Source of the DNA: Verrucomicrobiota bacterium
GTDB lineage: Bacteria; Verrucomicrobiota; Verrucomicrobiia; Limisphaerales; JACRJZ01
Length of the DNA stretch: 64,000 nt
Assembly (NCBI GenBank): GCA_016219875.1
Contig: JACRJZ010000122.1
Coordinates: forward strand, 1-64,000
Direction: 5' to 3'
The position numbers were made by a program, and so were the translations under genes. Under the pieces are notes generated by a model that saw only the letters and a list, made by a program, of their open reading frames with translations, did not search any database and had not been told where the DNA came from. Of the stretch, positions 16,843 through 23,834 are shown in pieces (the first letter of the stretch is position 1; each line of letters starts with the position of its first letter).

Positions 16843-18363
16843 TTAGTTCATGGTTGAGGGTTGACGGGTTGACGGGTTCGCCGTGTCTCCGTTTCGCCGG
16901 TTCTTCATTTCGCTGGCGGGTGGTGGGGATTGGGCGATCAGAGCTTTCTCCTCTTCGTTGCTTCTGCCATCGGGGAGGACATCACCACGACGGAAGAGTT
17001 CGTGCATGGTGTCGGTGCTGAGGGCACCAGACTGCCAGGCTTTCACGACGGCAATAATTTCATCCGAGGCCATGCCCTTGATGCTGTAGTCCGTGTTCAA
17101 GGTGATGATGACTTCCGACTCAGGGACCGCATCGGGGATTTCTTCCGTGGAGTTCCACCAATAGACCCATTGCAGGATTTGGGTGAGGGACTGGCTGACA
17201 CTGGTGGCGATGTTGCCAAGGATGCTGTTCTCGCCGCTCTGACGAATCTCCAGTGCATCGGCGGTTTCACCCACTCTCTTCTGCTCAGCGAGCAGACGGG
17301 AGCCGAGGACAGCCATTTCCCGTTCATCACGGTCGAGAGACTTTTCAAAGGTGCTGAGTCCTTGTCCCTTGAATTCGAGGAAGCCAGCCGTGGCACCAGG
17401 AGTGTCCGTCACCCACGCTGTCTTGCTTCCGATGGGGAGCGTCGAACCTTTGTCGAAGCCACTCACCCAGGCTGTGGGGAGAGCCGTGTAGTGGATGCCG
17501 TGCTTGTAGTCAGCATTGAGGCGGTAGTGATCCAGATTCAGGGAGATCACGTCAGCGATGGGGATTTTCTCCACCGATGGCAGCGAGTGCCGGGGACCGT
17601 GGAAGACGAAGGGCAGAAGAGGCAGGGGCTTGCCACGGCGCAGAGGCGTGCGTGTCTCTACCATTTGCCATTCCGTCTTCTCCCGGCGTGTCTTCTTCTC
17701 AGTCCGTCTCCAGATTTCCACTTGGCAGGCGTAGGAACGTTTCTTTGTGCTGGTGTCTTCGTCGCCAGCCACGAGCTTGAGAACTCGAATCTGTTCAATC
17801 GGCTTGGAGACGAAGATGTCGGCGTCTGGGCCTTCAGGCTTCGGGGATTCGATGGTTTCCTGGAGGACGATCAGAGTAGGGACGTTCCGACCGTTGAGGC
17901 GTTCGACTCTCCAGTTGAGGATGAACTCGGCGGGATACATCGTCACGAAGGCACGGTTTTCGAAGTCACCTTCCCAGTCGATGAGCGAGCCGACACGACC
18001 GACACCGATGACTTCCGTCACCACGTTCTTGGCGTAGGCCGGCAGCGAGGTGCCGAGCATGTCCACATCATGGGCGAACGTGGCGAGAGCCTTGCCGACC
18101 GCGCTGCTTTCGGTGGGGAGTTTCACGAACGGGGCGCGGCGCGAGATCAGACCGACGTAGCCGTCGGCGGTGCGAGCCGTGCCGTTGAAGAAGCAGGCGC
18201 GCATGACGTAGGAGGCGAAGTCTTCGTCCGTCTGAGTTTCAAGACGCGGCAGATATTTTTCGCCGGCACGCTTCACGGCGTCTTCACCGGCGAGGACATC
18301 GCGCGCTCGCAGCCACGCGGCGAGGTGCGCGTCGTATTCTTGATGTGTCGAGTTGACTGGCAT
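16843..18363 (-). CDS. Phage portal protein (DUF4055 family)
   Basis: A 506-aa protein. The N terminus is diagnostic of the DUF4055 portal family: HLAAWLRARDVLAGEDAVKR, AGEKYLPRLETQTDEDFASY, ACFFNGTARTADGYVGLISR. Later conserved parts are LDHYRLNADYKHGIHYTALP, GALEFKGQGL-like and ADALEIRQSGENSILGNIATSVSQS. Portals form the dodecameric DNA channel at one capsid vertex. First gene of the structural run; a pair of CCTGAAAA direct repeats on the minus strand (18460-18482) lies about 100 bp upstream and could be part of its promoter. Confidence 0.85.
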   Translation of the reverse strand: MPVNSTHQEYDAHLAAWLRARDVLAGEDAVKRAGEKYLPRLETQTDEDFASYVMRACFFNGTARTADGYVGLISRRAPFVKLPTESSAVGKALATFAHDVDMLGTSLPAYAKNVVTEVIGVGRVGSLIDWEGDFENRAFVTMYPAEFILNWRVERLNGRNVPTLIVLQETIESPKPEGPDADIFVSKPIEQIRVLKLVAGDEDTSTKKRSYACQVEIWRRTEKKTRREKTEWQMVETRTPLRRGKPLPLLPFVFHGPRHSLPSVEKIPIADVISLNLDHYRLNADYKHGIHYTALPTAWVSGFDKGSTLPIGSKTAWVTDTPGATAGFLEFKGQGLSTFEKSLDRDEREMAVLGSRLLAEQKRVGETADALEIRQSGENSILGNIATSVSQSLTQILQWVYWWNSTEEIPDAVPESEVIITLNTDYSIKGMASDEIIAVVKAWQSGALSTDTMHELFRRGDVLPDGRSNEEEKALIAQSPPPASEMKNRRNGDTANPSTRQPSTMN

Positions 18364-18517
18364 CGCGATTCCCGTTTACGCCCTCACAGCCCCTCGCGTC
18401 AAAGGCAAGCCGACCCGACCCCGCAAGCACCCGCAAACGACTACCATCCATCCGCAGACTTTTTTCAGGACGCTCTTTTCAGGCGAACGCCATGCGCTTC
18501 GCCGGCAGAAGGCACGC

Positions 18518-18646
18518 GGCGGAATCCCTCGCGCTCACGCGCTCGACGCCAGGGGCAATCGAACGCCCTACGCTTCGCCCGCATGACGCGAGGGGCGAAA
18601 TTCCTCGCGCTGTGCGCTCGACGTCAGGGACCATCGAACGCCCAAT
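18518..18646. repeat. Two diverged direct copies of a 50-bp sequence
   Basis: About 18518-18570 and 18595-18646 share CCTCGCGCT, GCGCTCGACG and ATCGAACGCCC in the same order and spacing. They directly precede the 34-bp array. Confidence 0.6.
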
Positions 18647-18660
18647 AGCTGCACTGGCTC

Positions 18661-18830
18661 CACTGCGTTCCGCAAACCTCACGTGCATGCCCTTCACTGC
18701 GTTCCGGGTCAGTCACGCGCACGCGCTCCACTGCGTTTCGCATCAGTGACGCGCACTCCCTTCACTACGTTCCGGGTGAGTTGACTTGCACGTGCCCCAC
18801 TACGTTTCGCGTGAGTAACGCCGTCCGAAC
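18661..18830. repeat. Iteron-like tandem array, five units, 34-bp period
   Basis: Units begin at 18661, 18695, 18729, 18763 and 18798. Each starts CACT(G/A)CGTT(C/T)CG, has a degenerate TCAGTGACGCGCAC middle and ends with pyrimidines. Period is 34, 34, 34, then 35 bp. It lies in a gene-free interval of the phage element between the portal gene and the structured tract. A replication origin, packaging signal or regulator-binding array is possible. Confidence 0.75.
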
Positions 18831-19224
18831 GCGCGTCCGCGAGAGGAACGCGCAACACCCTCGAACGCCCACGAGGCCTTCCAGTTCGCCAGGCTCAGGG
18901 ATCAGATGGTTCGCGCTTTGTTCGCCGATTCACGGCGCGCTCAACCGCGTTGAATCACGAAGGCGCGCCCCGGCCCACGGTTCTTTCGGCAGGGAGCCAG
19001 GGACCGCGCGCGGAAGTGCCGACGCTCGTGCCCCTCCCGCTCCATGTGATGGCGCGCGGTCGGGGCACCGGGGCGCCGTTCACGGGTTTTCCAAGGCGTT
19101 CACCGGGCGCCCCTCTCGCTACAGCGCGCGCGGAGGAACGCACTTTCCAGGAGAAGGCGAGGGAGGCCGACCCCGCGTCGGATAGGGAAGGCCTTCACGC
19201 GCGCTGTCGCGCTCCCATCGCCCC

Positions 19225-19314
19225 GGCGGCGTGAGCACGGCCAGTTCCGTTTCGGCGACGGTTCTCGTTCCTGCGAGCCTGTGCCTCCACGGAACTGCCC
19301 GACCTCACGCCGCC
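19225..19314. other. Stem-loop H1 of the structured tract
   Basis: GGCGGCGTGAG (19225) pairs with CTCACGCCGCC (19304), and AGTTCCGT (19243) with ACGGAACT (19289). The 38-base loop 19251-19288 is homologous to the loop of H3. Confidence 0.75.
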
Positions 19315-19323
19315 CCCGATATT

Positions 19324-19433
19324 GGTCTGCCCACCGGGGCGAGCCGCCGAGGCACTCCACCTGGCCGCGGAACCCGTCTTGCCCGCGCGGCCCTGTGGAG
19401 ATGCCTCGTCGGTTCGCCCCGGACGGCAGAACC
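19324..19433. other. Stem-loop H2 of the structured tract
   Basis: An approximately 37-bp imperfect stem (19324-19360 with 19395-19433) including CCGGGGCGA / TCGCCCCGG. The apical region carries its own GGCCGCG / CGCGGCC hairpin. Followed by an F9-type CCCTCACCCGCCCTCCGGGC segment. Confidence 0.8.
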
Positions 19434-19490
19434 GCGCACGATCCCTCACCCGCCCTCCGGGCACCCTCTCCCATCCGATGGGCGAGGGGC

Positions 19491-19576
19491 GGTGGCAGAC
19501 GGCGCGCTTTCAGTTCCGGCGACGATGCTCATTCTTGCGCGTCTGGGCCTTCACTGAAAGCGCGCCGACTGCCACC
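19491..19576. other. Stem-loop H3 of the structured tract
   Basis: A 24-bp stem (19491-19514 with 19553-19576) has a single mismatch, closing a 38-base loop. The loop matches the H1 loop at 29 of 38 positions although the stems are unrelated. Confidence 0.85.
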
Positions 19577-19591
19577 GCATGGAGGCGAGTT

Positions 19592-19700
19592 GGTCTGACC
19601 TGTGGCGGGACCGTGTTGCGCTCCATCCTTCCGGCTCGCCCCTGTCTTCCCCAACGAGCCACGGATTGCGCTCCACACGGTCCCGCCACACGTCAGAACC
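19592..19700. other. Stem-loop H4 of the structured tract
   Basis: 19592-19616 pairs with 19675-19700 (TGTGGCGGGACCGTGT with its complement, plus the same GGT-CTG / CAG-A-ACC base as H2). An inner GGCTCG / CGAGCC hairpin caps it. As with H2, it is followed by an F9-type segment (19706-19760), so H2-F9-H3 and H4-F9-H5 look like a duplicated module. Confidence 0.8.
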
Positions 19701-19815
19701 GCGCGAACCCTCACCCGCCCTTCCGGGCACCCTCTCCCCTCCGAGGGGAGAGGGACGGGGGGAGGGGCGGCGGTCAAGTGTCTCTTCGCTGCGCGCGGCG
19801 GCGTGGCACGGCGGG

Positions 19816-19867
19816 CCGCAGACCTGAAACGCCTCTCCTGTGCCCGAGGCTGGCAGGTCTGCTTGCG
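19816..19867. other. Stem-loop H5 of the structured tract
   Basis: GCAGACCTG (19818) pairs with CAGGTCTGC (19854); GCCTC / GAGGC pair inside, leaving a TCCTGTGCCC loop. Confidence 0.7.
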
Positions 19868-19871
19868 GTCC

Positions 19872-20037
19872 GCGGGGCCGACAACAAACATTGTGCGTTC
19901 GCCCCTCGCCACCAGACAGACCACGGAAACACTGGCTGGTGGCGCGGGGCAAGTTATTTCCTTCTCCGCAGACACTACCCTGCTGGTCCCTTCTGCGGGG
20001 AAATGAACTTCGCACAATGTGCCGTTGTCGGCCCCGC
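19872..20037. other. Branched three-stem structure H6
   Basis: The outer stem joins GCGGGGCCGACAAC (19872) and CATTGTGCG (19889) with their complements at 20024-20037 and 20011-20019. Two independent hairpins sit inside: 19901-19915 with 19936-19950 (14 of 15 paired), and 19951-19972 with 19992-20010. Confidence 0.85.
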
Positions 20038-20039
20038 TG

Positions 20040-20106
20040 AAAACGGGCCTGTCACGAAGACTGCCCCAGACCCTGCGCCCCGCAGTCTTCGCGCCAGGCC
20101 CGTTTT
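20040..20106. other. Stem-loop H7 of the structured tract
   Basis: AAAACGGGCCTG (20040) pairs with CAGGCCCGTTTT (20095), and CGAAGACTGC (20055) with GCAGTCTTCG (20082). The apical loop contains ACCCTGCGCCC, close to the ACCCTGCTGGTCCC loop in H6. Confidence 0.85.
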
Positions 20107-20170
20107 GCACCCGCCGTGCCACGCCCCCGCGCTCCGCTGGTTTGTTCAGATGGCCGCCGCCGAAGGGAGG

Positions 20171-20213
20171 AAAAAAGAGAGGGCGGCGGCTCGATCAAGA
20201 TCGAACCGCCGCC
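20171..20213 (-). terminator. Strong minus-strand intrinsic terminator
   Basis: A 15-bp stem (20182-20196 with 20199-20213, one mismatch) is followed on the minus strand by CTCTCTTTTTTCC. It would stop transcripts arriving from the terminase side before they enter the structured tract. Confidence 0.75.
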
Positions 20214-20281
20214 GCCACCTCAATCGGTTCCAAGGAACCGTCTCACCACGTTATCGGAGAAACCCTCCAGAGCTTGAGAAC

Positions 20282-20357
20282 AAAAACGGTTTCAGCGACA
20301 GACGCCAAGGAGGTGAGGGTGGAGAACCCTCTGAAGAAACGTGCTGTCGCTGAAACC
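20282..20357 (-). terminator. Second minus-strand terminator-like hairpin
   Basis: A perfect 14-bp stem (GGTTTCAGCGACAG at 20288 with CTGTCGCTGAAACC at 20344) encloses a smaller GAGGGT / ACCCTC hairpin. On the minus strand GTTTTTG follows directly. Between it and the terminator at 20171 is another small perfect hairpin (20225-20240). Confidence 0.55.
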
Positions 20358-20477
20358 AAAGCGATGCTCCTCTCCAGGTTCCGTTTGTCAACGCTCTCCC
20401 ACGGAAAGTTATTCACCACCGTTGATGGCGCTGTCGCGCGAGGCTGTCGTCGCTCAGACGCCGCTGGGGCTGGAAGG

Positions 20478-20555
20478 AAATGCAGAATGCGGAATGCGAC
20501 TCGAGCTGCTATCGTGGGCAACCATTCCGCACTCTGCAATCCGCAATCCGCATTT
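20478..20555. repeat. F6 inverted GAATGCGGAATGC repeat
   Basis: ATGCAGAATGCGGAATGC at 20479 is mirrored by GCATTCCGC-type units at 20523-20555. The same family is found in frame at 26906-26935 and 27882-27912, and between genes at 14944-14976. Confidence 0.75.
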
Positions 20556-20586
20556 CCCCGCACCACTCCCACCACCTCAAGACCAC

Positions 20587-20720
20587 GCGGGCCATTCCTC
20601 TAAACCCTGGCCCGCTCAGATGGCCTCCGGTGTCTCCGCGTGATCGTGCCGCGACGAAAGGTTTTAAGTTTGGTGTCGCGGGCGGAGACGGGCACTCGCC
20701 TTGTAGATGGACGGCGAGTG
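20587..20720. other. Further cluster of three stem-loops
   Basis: GCGGGCCA (20587) pairs with TGGCCCGC (20608). GTCTCCGC (20632) and CCGCGAC (20649) pair with GTCGCGG (20675) and GCGGAGAC (20682). CACTCGCC (20693) pairs with GGCGAGTG (20713). No gene is evident between 18364 and 20974 on either strand. Confidence 0.65.
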
Positions 20721-20939
20721 GGGGCACCAGAATCGCGCCAGCCAGCGGAACCGTTCACCGCTTCACTCTCTTCCCCCCGTGTGAAAAAGGCCGAGCCGCT
20801 TACTTTCTTGTTTCTGACTTCTGACTTCTGACCTCTGCCTTTTCCCCGCTGGGTCCCCCTGGCTGTCACGCTTCTGGACCGTTGCTTTGAGTGGAGGTGT
20901 TGGGAGTGGTGACAAACCACGAACAGCCCACCTGGAAAA

Positions 20940-20955
20940 TGTTCCATGTGGAACA
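20940..20955. promoter_or_regulatory. parS-like 16-bp near-palindrome
   Basis: TGTTCCATGTGGAACA differs by one central base from the perfect palindrome TGTTCCACGTGGAACA, a parS-type ParB-binding sequence. It lies 19 bp upstream of the start of the plus-strand gene at 20975. It may instead be an operator for that operon. Confidence 0.5.
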
Positions 20956-20974
20956 AACACAGCCTGTTGCAGTT

Positions 20975-21328
20975 ATGAAAAAGTCCGTTAGCTCCGCCTC
21001 CGCTACCAGCACCGCCCGCCCGCGCATTGACTTCGCCCAGCGTGACGCCAACCGCAACTTAGCCACCCGCGATCTTCTCGCGTTGCTCCGCAGTGAAGCC
21101 CCCAAGCTTTACGACTTGGCCCAGGTTGTTGGCAAGTGGGTCTGGATTCAGTTTGCCGACAAGCAGCCGCCCACCATCACCAGCCAGCTTGCCGAGTTTG
21201 GTTTCCATTGGAACAACAAGCGCCAAGTGTGGCAGCACCCGTGCGGCCCTGTCACCGTGGACGCTTCCCCCGACGACCCCCGCCAGAAATACGGCTCTTT
21301 CTTCGCCGCCGACCAGCAAGCCGCTTGA
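20975..21328 (+). CDS. Small accessory phage protein of unknown function
   Basis: A 117-aa protein; the ATG at 20975 is used because the upstream in-frame codons run through the parS-like palindrome. Ser/Ala-rich start, then a compact domain: LYDLAQVVGKWVWIQFADKQ, then AEFGFHWNNKRQVWQHPCG. The last motif (a Phe/Trp-rich hairpin with Lys-Arg-x-x-Trp) recurs in small proteins of phages and plasmids, whose role is not settled. First gene of a two-gene plus-strand operon that opposes the rest of the element. Confidence 0.6.
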   Translation: MKKSVSSASATSTARPRIDFAQRDANRNLATRDLLALLRSEAPKLYDLAQVVGKWVWIQFADKQPPTITSQLAEFGFHWNNKRQVWQHPCGPVTVDASPDDPRQKYGSFFAADQQAA

Positions 21329-21342
21329 GGCAAGGAGGCACC

Positions 21343-22026
21343 ATGAAGACCAACCGCAAATGGGATACCGCCATTGAGCAGGCCCGCCGCCATGACACTT
21401 GGCTGGACTTTGAGGCCGACCTTCACCAAAGCGCCGCCCTGCGCGCCCGCGTCGCCCGCGCCCTTGACCGCTACGGTCTGGGCACCAGTGATGTCGCCGT
21501 GGATGAGGCCCTTGATTACCTCATTCACAAGGAACTCGGCCAGTCCGCCCGCTACTTCTTCCGCGCTGGCAAGGCCCAGTTCAACCAGCAGCAGATCACT
21601 CACGCTGTCCTCAGTTTCATGGCCCGCAAGGAGCAACAGCGCCACATGACCGACTGCGCCCTTCACGATGCCGCCGCCGACCATGACGACGACGAACTCC
21701 CCGGCTGCATTCGCCCCAGCCACCTGCCCGACCCCAGCCACCTCGCCCCCGACGAATACGCCGCCCGCCGGGACGCCCTCCGCGCCATCCACGCCATGAT
21801 TCCGGCACAGGATCGGGAACTTTACCACCTTTGGCTGGCCGTCCGGGAGAATGGCCAGCGCGGCGAACCGGGCACCTTGAACCGGCTCCGCGCCTACGCG
21901 CAACGCCAGCGCATCGCGCTGAGCACGGTTTATTTCCGCATGAAGCGTTTGGTTGAATCCATCCAGCAGCACCCGTGGTTCGAAGAAATCACCGCCCACT
22001 TCCGACCGTTACGGCGAACCGCGTGA
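21343..22026 (+). CDS. Putative sigma-factor-like or HTH regulator
   Basis: A 227-aa protein; the ATG at 21343 has a ribosome-binding site AGGAGG eight bases upstream. The N-terminal 100 residues are helical (DFEADLHQSAALRARVARAL, DVAVDEALDYLIHKELGQSA), an acidic His/Asp-rich linker follows (DHDDDELPG), and the C-terminal part (AIHAMIPAQDRELYHLWLAV ... RQRIALSTVYFRMKRLVESI) has the layout of a sigma region-4 helix-turn-helix, with TVYFRMKRL as recognition helix. It could switch on late phage genes or the adjacent structured tract; this is inference. Confidence 0.5.
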   Translation: MKTNRKWDTAIEQARRHDTWLDFEADLHQSAALRARVARALDRYGLGTSDVAVDEALDYLIHKELGQSARYFFRAGKAQFNQQQITHAVLSFMARKEQQRHMTDCALHDAAADHDDDELPGCIRPSHLPDPSHLAPDEYAARRDALRAIHAMIPAQDRELYHLWLAVRENGQRGEPGTLNRLRAYAQRQRIALSTVYFRMKRLVESIQQHPWFEEITAHFRPLRRTA

Positions 22027-22038
22027 CACGCGGCCCGC

Positions 22039-22072
22039 GCTGGCCCTGGCCGATGCTAGGGCCAGCCGTTTT
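22039..22072 (+). terminator. Terminator of the plus-strand accessory operon
   Basis: A 9-bp perfect stem (GCTGGCCCT / AGGGCCAGC) followed by CGTTTT, 12 bases after the stop codon at 22026. Confidence 0.8.
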
Positions 22073-22451
22073 CCATTTGTCCCATCCGTCCCTTTCGTCC
22101 CATCCCCCCCCGGCCTCCGGCGGCTGGGCCTAACGCCGGCCCAGACCCGCGCCAAAGGGTGTCACCCTCTGGACTCCCATTTTCTTGCTTCCGCAGGAGT
22201 CTTCAGGGCAGACGGCCCGCAGTCATTGGGGCTTCACGTCCGCCCCAAACCCGACGGTCCTCAGCCGGACAGGCCATCACGTTCGCGCGCCAAGGAGAGC
22301 GGTTCGCCATTCTGGTCGTAAACTTCCTCCACGGCTCGCCGCGAATGGCTGCTTCACCGATTCCGCAGCCAGGCGCGTTCACGCTTCAAAGCCGCGCGCA
22401 AGAATTGTTTCGCTTCGCTCCGCTGGTGTTCTGGATTTCAGGCGCACGGCG
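22073..22451. other. Gene-free stretch with hairpins and F8 repeat
   Basis: Contains GTCCCATCCGTCCCTTTCGT (F8-type tandem) at 22079-22098, a CTGGGCC / GGCCCAG hairpin near 22126-22145 and an AGGGTGTCACCCT hairpin near 22159. No coding region is supported. Confidence 0.5.
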
Positions 22452-23834
22452 TCACAGACCCCGCAACTTGCGTTGCAGGACGCGCCGCGGCTTTGTGGCG
22501 AGCAGGTAGCGGAGCGCGTCCGCCGCATCGTCGCCGCCGTGGCCGTCGTCGTCGGCATCCACCTTCAACACGTCTTCGGGCCGGTTGGGATCGTGTTGCA
22601 GCGCGGGCAGCGTCTCGACCAGGCGGGTGCAGCGGCGGTGAATGAACAGCGTCGGGCGAACGCCGCCGTCCACGTCGCCGAGGCGTTGGAGGATTTCGGC
22701 CCAGCCGTTCACGCGATCCATGTTCGCGCAACGCAGACCGAAGCCCAGCCGCGCATACTGCGCCGCGATGGTGGTTCCGTCGCTCTGCCGGCTGAACACG
22801 TCCGCGCCGGCCACGAACCGGCGCAGGTCCGAGGCGGTCAGATTGTGGCGCGTCAGCATCGCTAGGATGGCGTTGCCGTGGCGCTGCGGCAACCAGAGGC
22901 GTTGCGCGTGTTCATCCACGATGAATACGTTGCCATCGCCATCGGTGCAGCCGAGCAGCGCAACGGTGTAATGCACGAACCCGTAATCCAGCGCCGCGAA
23001 CCACTCGCGCGCCCGCGTGTCATCGAAGTCGGCGATGACATGGACATCGCGCCGGAACATGGTGAAGAACTGCCCGGCGGCAATGTCCCAATCGCCATCG
23101 AACCAAGCCCGTTTCTGCCAGCCGCTCAGGCCGGCGAGAACCCGCGCGTATTCCGCATTGCAGAAATCGTTGTCGGTGACGCGCGCGGGAATGAAGCGGG
23201 TGTCCGTCTCGCGCTTCTCCTGAAACGGCGCGATGAACTTGGCCCGATACCAGGCGTGCCCGATGCCGCCGGGGTTCGTGGTGGAGTAAATGCGCGGGCG
23301 CCAGTTCGGTTTCGACGTGCGGCAGCAAGTCGTGATGTCTTGATGCTTGCGCGCGGAGAGCGTGGTGGCTTCCTCGATGCCGATCACGTCGTATTCCAGG
23401 CCGAGGTAGGCGTCGATGTCCTTTTCGGACTGGAAGTGCCCCGCGATGATGCGCGAGCCATTGGCGAACGCCAGGACGCCGCGATAGGCCGAGAATTCGT
23501 GTTTGAGTTTCCCGAACAATCGTTGCCGGAGATCTTCAAAGTTCTCCATGTTGGCCTTGCCGACTTTGCGGAGCAAAAGGCATTTCAGACCGGGCACGCG
23601 CTGGCAATCATCGGCGCCCATCTGCGCGAGCAGCCAATGCGATTTGCCACCGCCGCGAGCGCCGCCGTAGCCGATGGCCGTCGGCCCGTCCTTGGCGTCG
23701 CAGAGGCGCGCGGCGGCACTGGCCGCGAGTTGGCGCGGTTGGAGCAGCAGGCCGGCCCGTTCAAAGCGGACCATCTGGTCTGGCGGACAGCCCGCGCGCA
23801 TGGCGACGGCCAGGTATTCTTCGAGTTCGTTCAT
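22452..23834 (-). CDS. Phage terminase large subunit
   Basis: A 460-aa packaging motor. The ATPase half has Walker A GGARGGGKS (residues 57-65), an adenine-side LLLRK motif and Walker B DVIGIEEAT (near 148-156) with the catalytic Glu. The nuclease half has a first acidic motif in ALDYGF, and near the C terminus DADDDGHGGDDAADALRYLL, the RNase-H-type metal site that precedes the conserved DALRYL helix. It cuts and pumps concatemeric DNA through the portal. Overlaps the small-subunit gene in an ATGA. Confidence 0.9.
   Translation of the reverse strand: MNELEEYLAVAMRAGCPPDQMVRFERAGLLLQPRQLAASAAARLCDAKDGPTAIGYGGARGGGKSHWLLAQMGADDCQRVPGLKCLLLRKVGKANMENFEDLRQRLFGKLKHEFSAYRGVLAFANGSRIIAGHFQSEKDIDAYLGLEYDVIGIEEATTLSARKHQDITTCCRTSKPNWRPRIYSTTNPGGIGHAWYRAKFIAPFQEKRETDTRFIPARVTDNDFCNAEYARVLAGLSGWQKRAWFDGDWDIAAGQFFTMFRRDVHVIADFDDTRAREWFAALDYGFVHYTVALLGCTDGDGNVFIVDEHAQRLWLPQRHGNAILAMLTRHNLTASDLRRFVAGADVFSRQSDGTTIAAQYARLGFGLRCANMDRVNGWAEILQRLGDVDGGVRPTLFIHRRCTRLVETLPALQHDPNRPEDVLKVDADDDGHGGDDAADALRYLLATKPRRVLQRKLRGL

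Larger units (their letters stand above)
19002..20106. ncRNA. Candidate giant structured noncoding RNA region
   Basis: About 1.1 kb with no convincing reading frame on either strand but an almost unbroken series of long stem-loops: 19002-19061, 19070-19113, 19122-19206, 19225-19314, 19324-19433, 19491-19576, 19592-19700, 19816-19867, 19872-20037 and 20040-20106. Stems reach 23 of 24 paired bases. Loops recur between hairpins while stems differ. Location inside a phage element, between terminase and portal genes, is like that of ROOL and GOLLD giant phage RNAs, though I recognise no sequence homology to them. Loops read on the minus strand are purine-rich (AGGAACGAGAA, GGGACCAGCAGGG), which favours minus-strand transcription. 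Strand, ends and transcription are unproven. Confidence 0.5.

Noticed and set aside
18661..18830. CRISPR-like array
   Set aside because: Units are contiguous degenerate tandem repeats with no unique spacers, and no cas gene is present.
19225..20106. Integron attC cassette array
   Set aside because: Folded imperfect repeats suggested it, but the conserved GTTRRRY/RYYYAAC ends are missing, no cassette genes lie between, and there is no IntI-type integrase.
19225..20357. Group II intron or retron
   Set aside because: No reverse transcriptase gene in the element and no recognisable domain V hairpin.
18353..20890. Several 60-340-codon frames in the accessory interval
   Set aside because: All are Arg/Pro/Ala-rich, overlap each other on both strands and cross hairpin arms and repeats; none shows protein-like composition.
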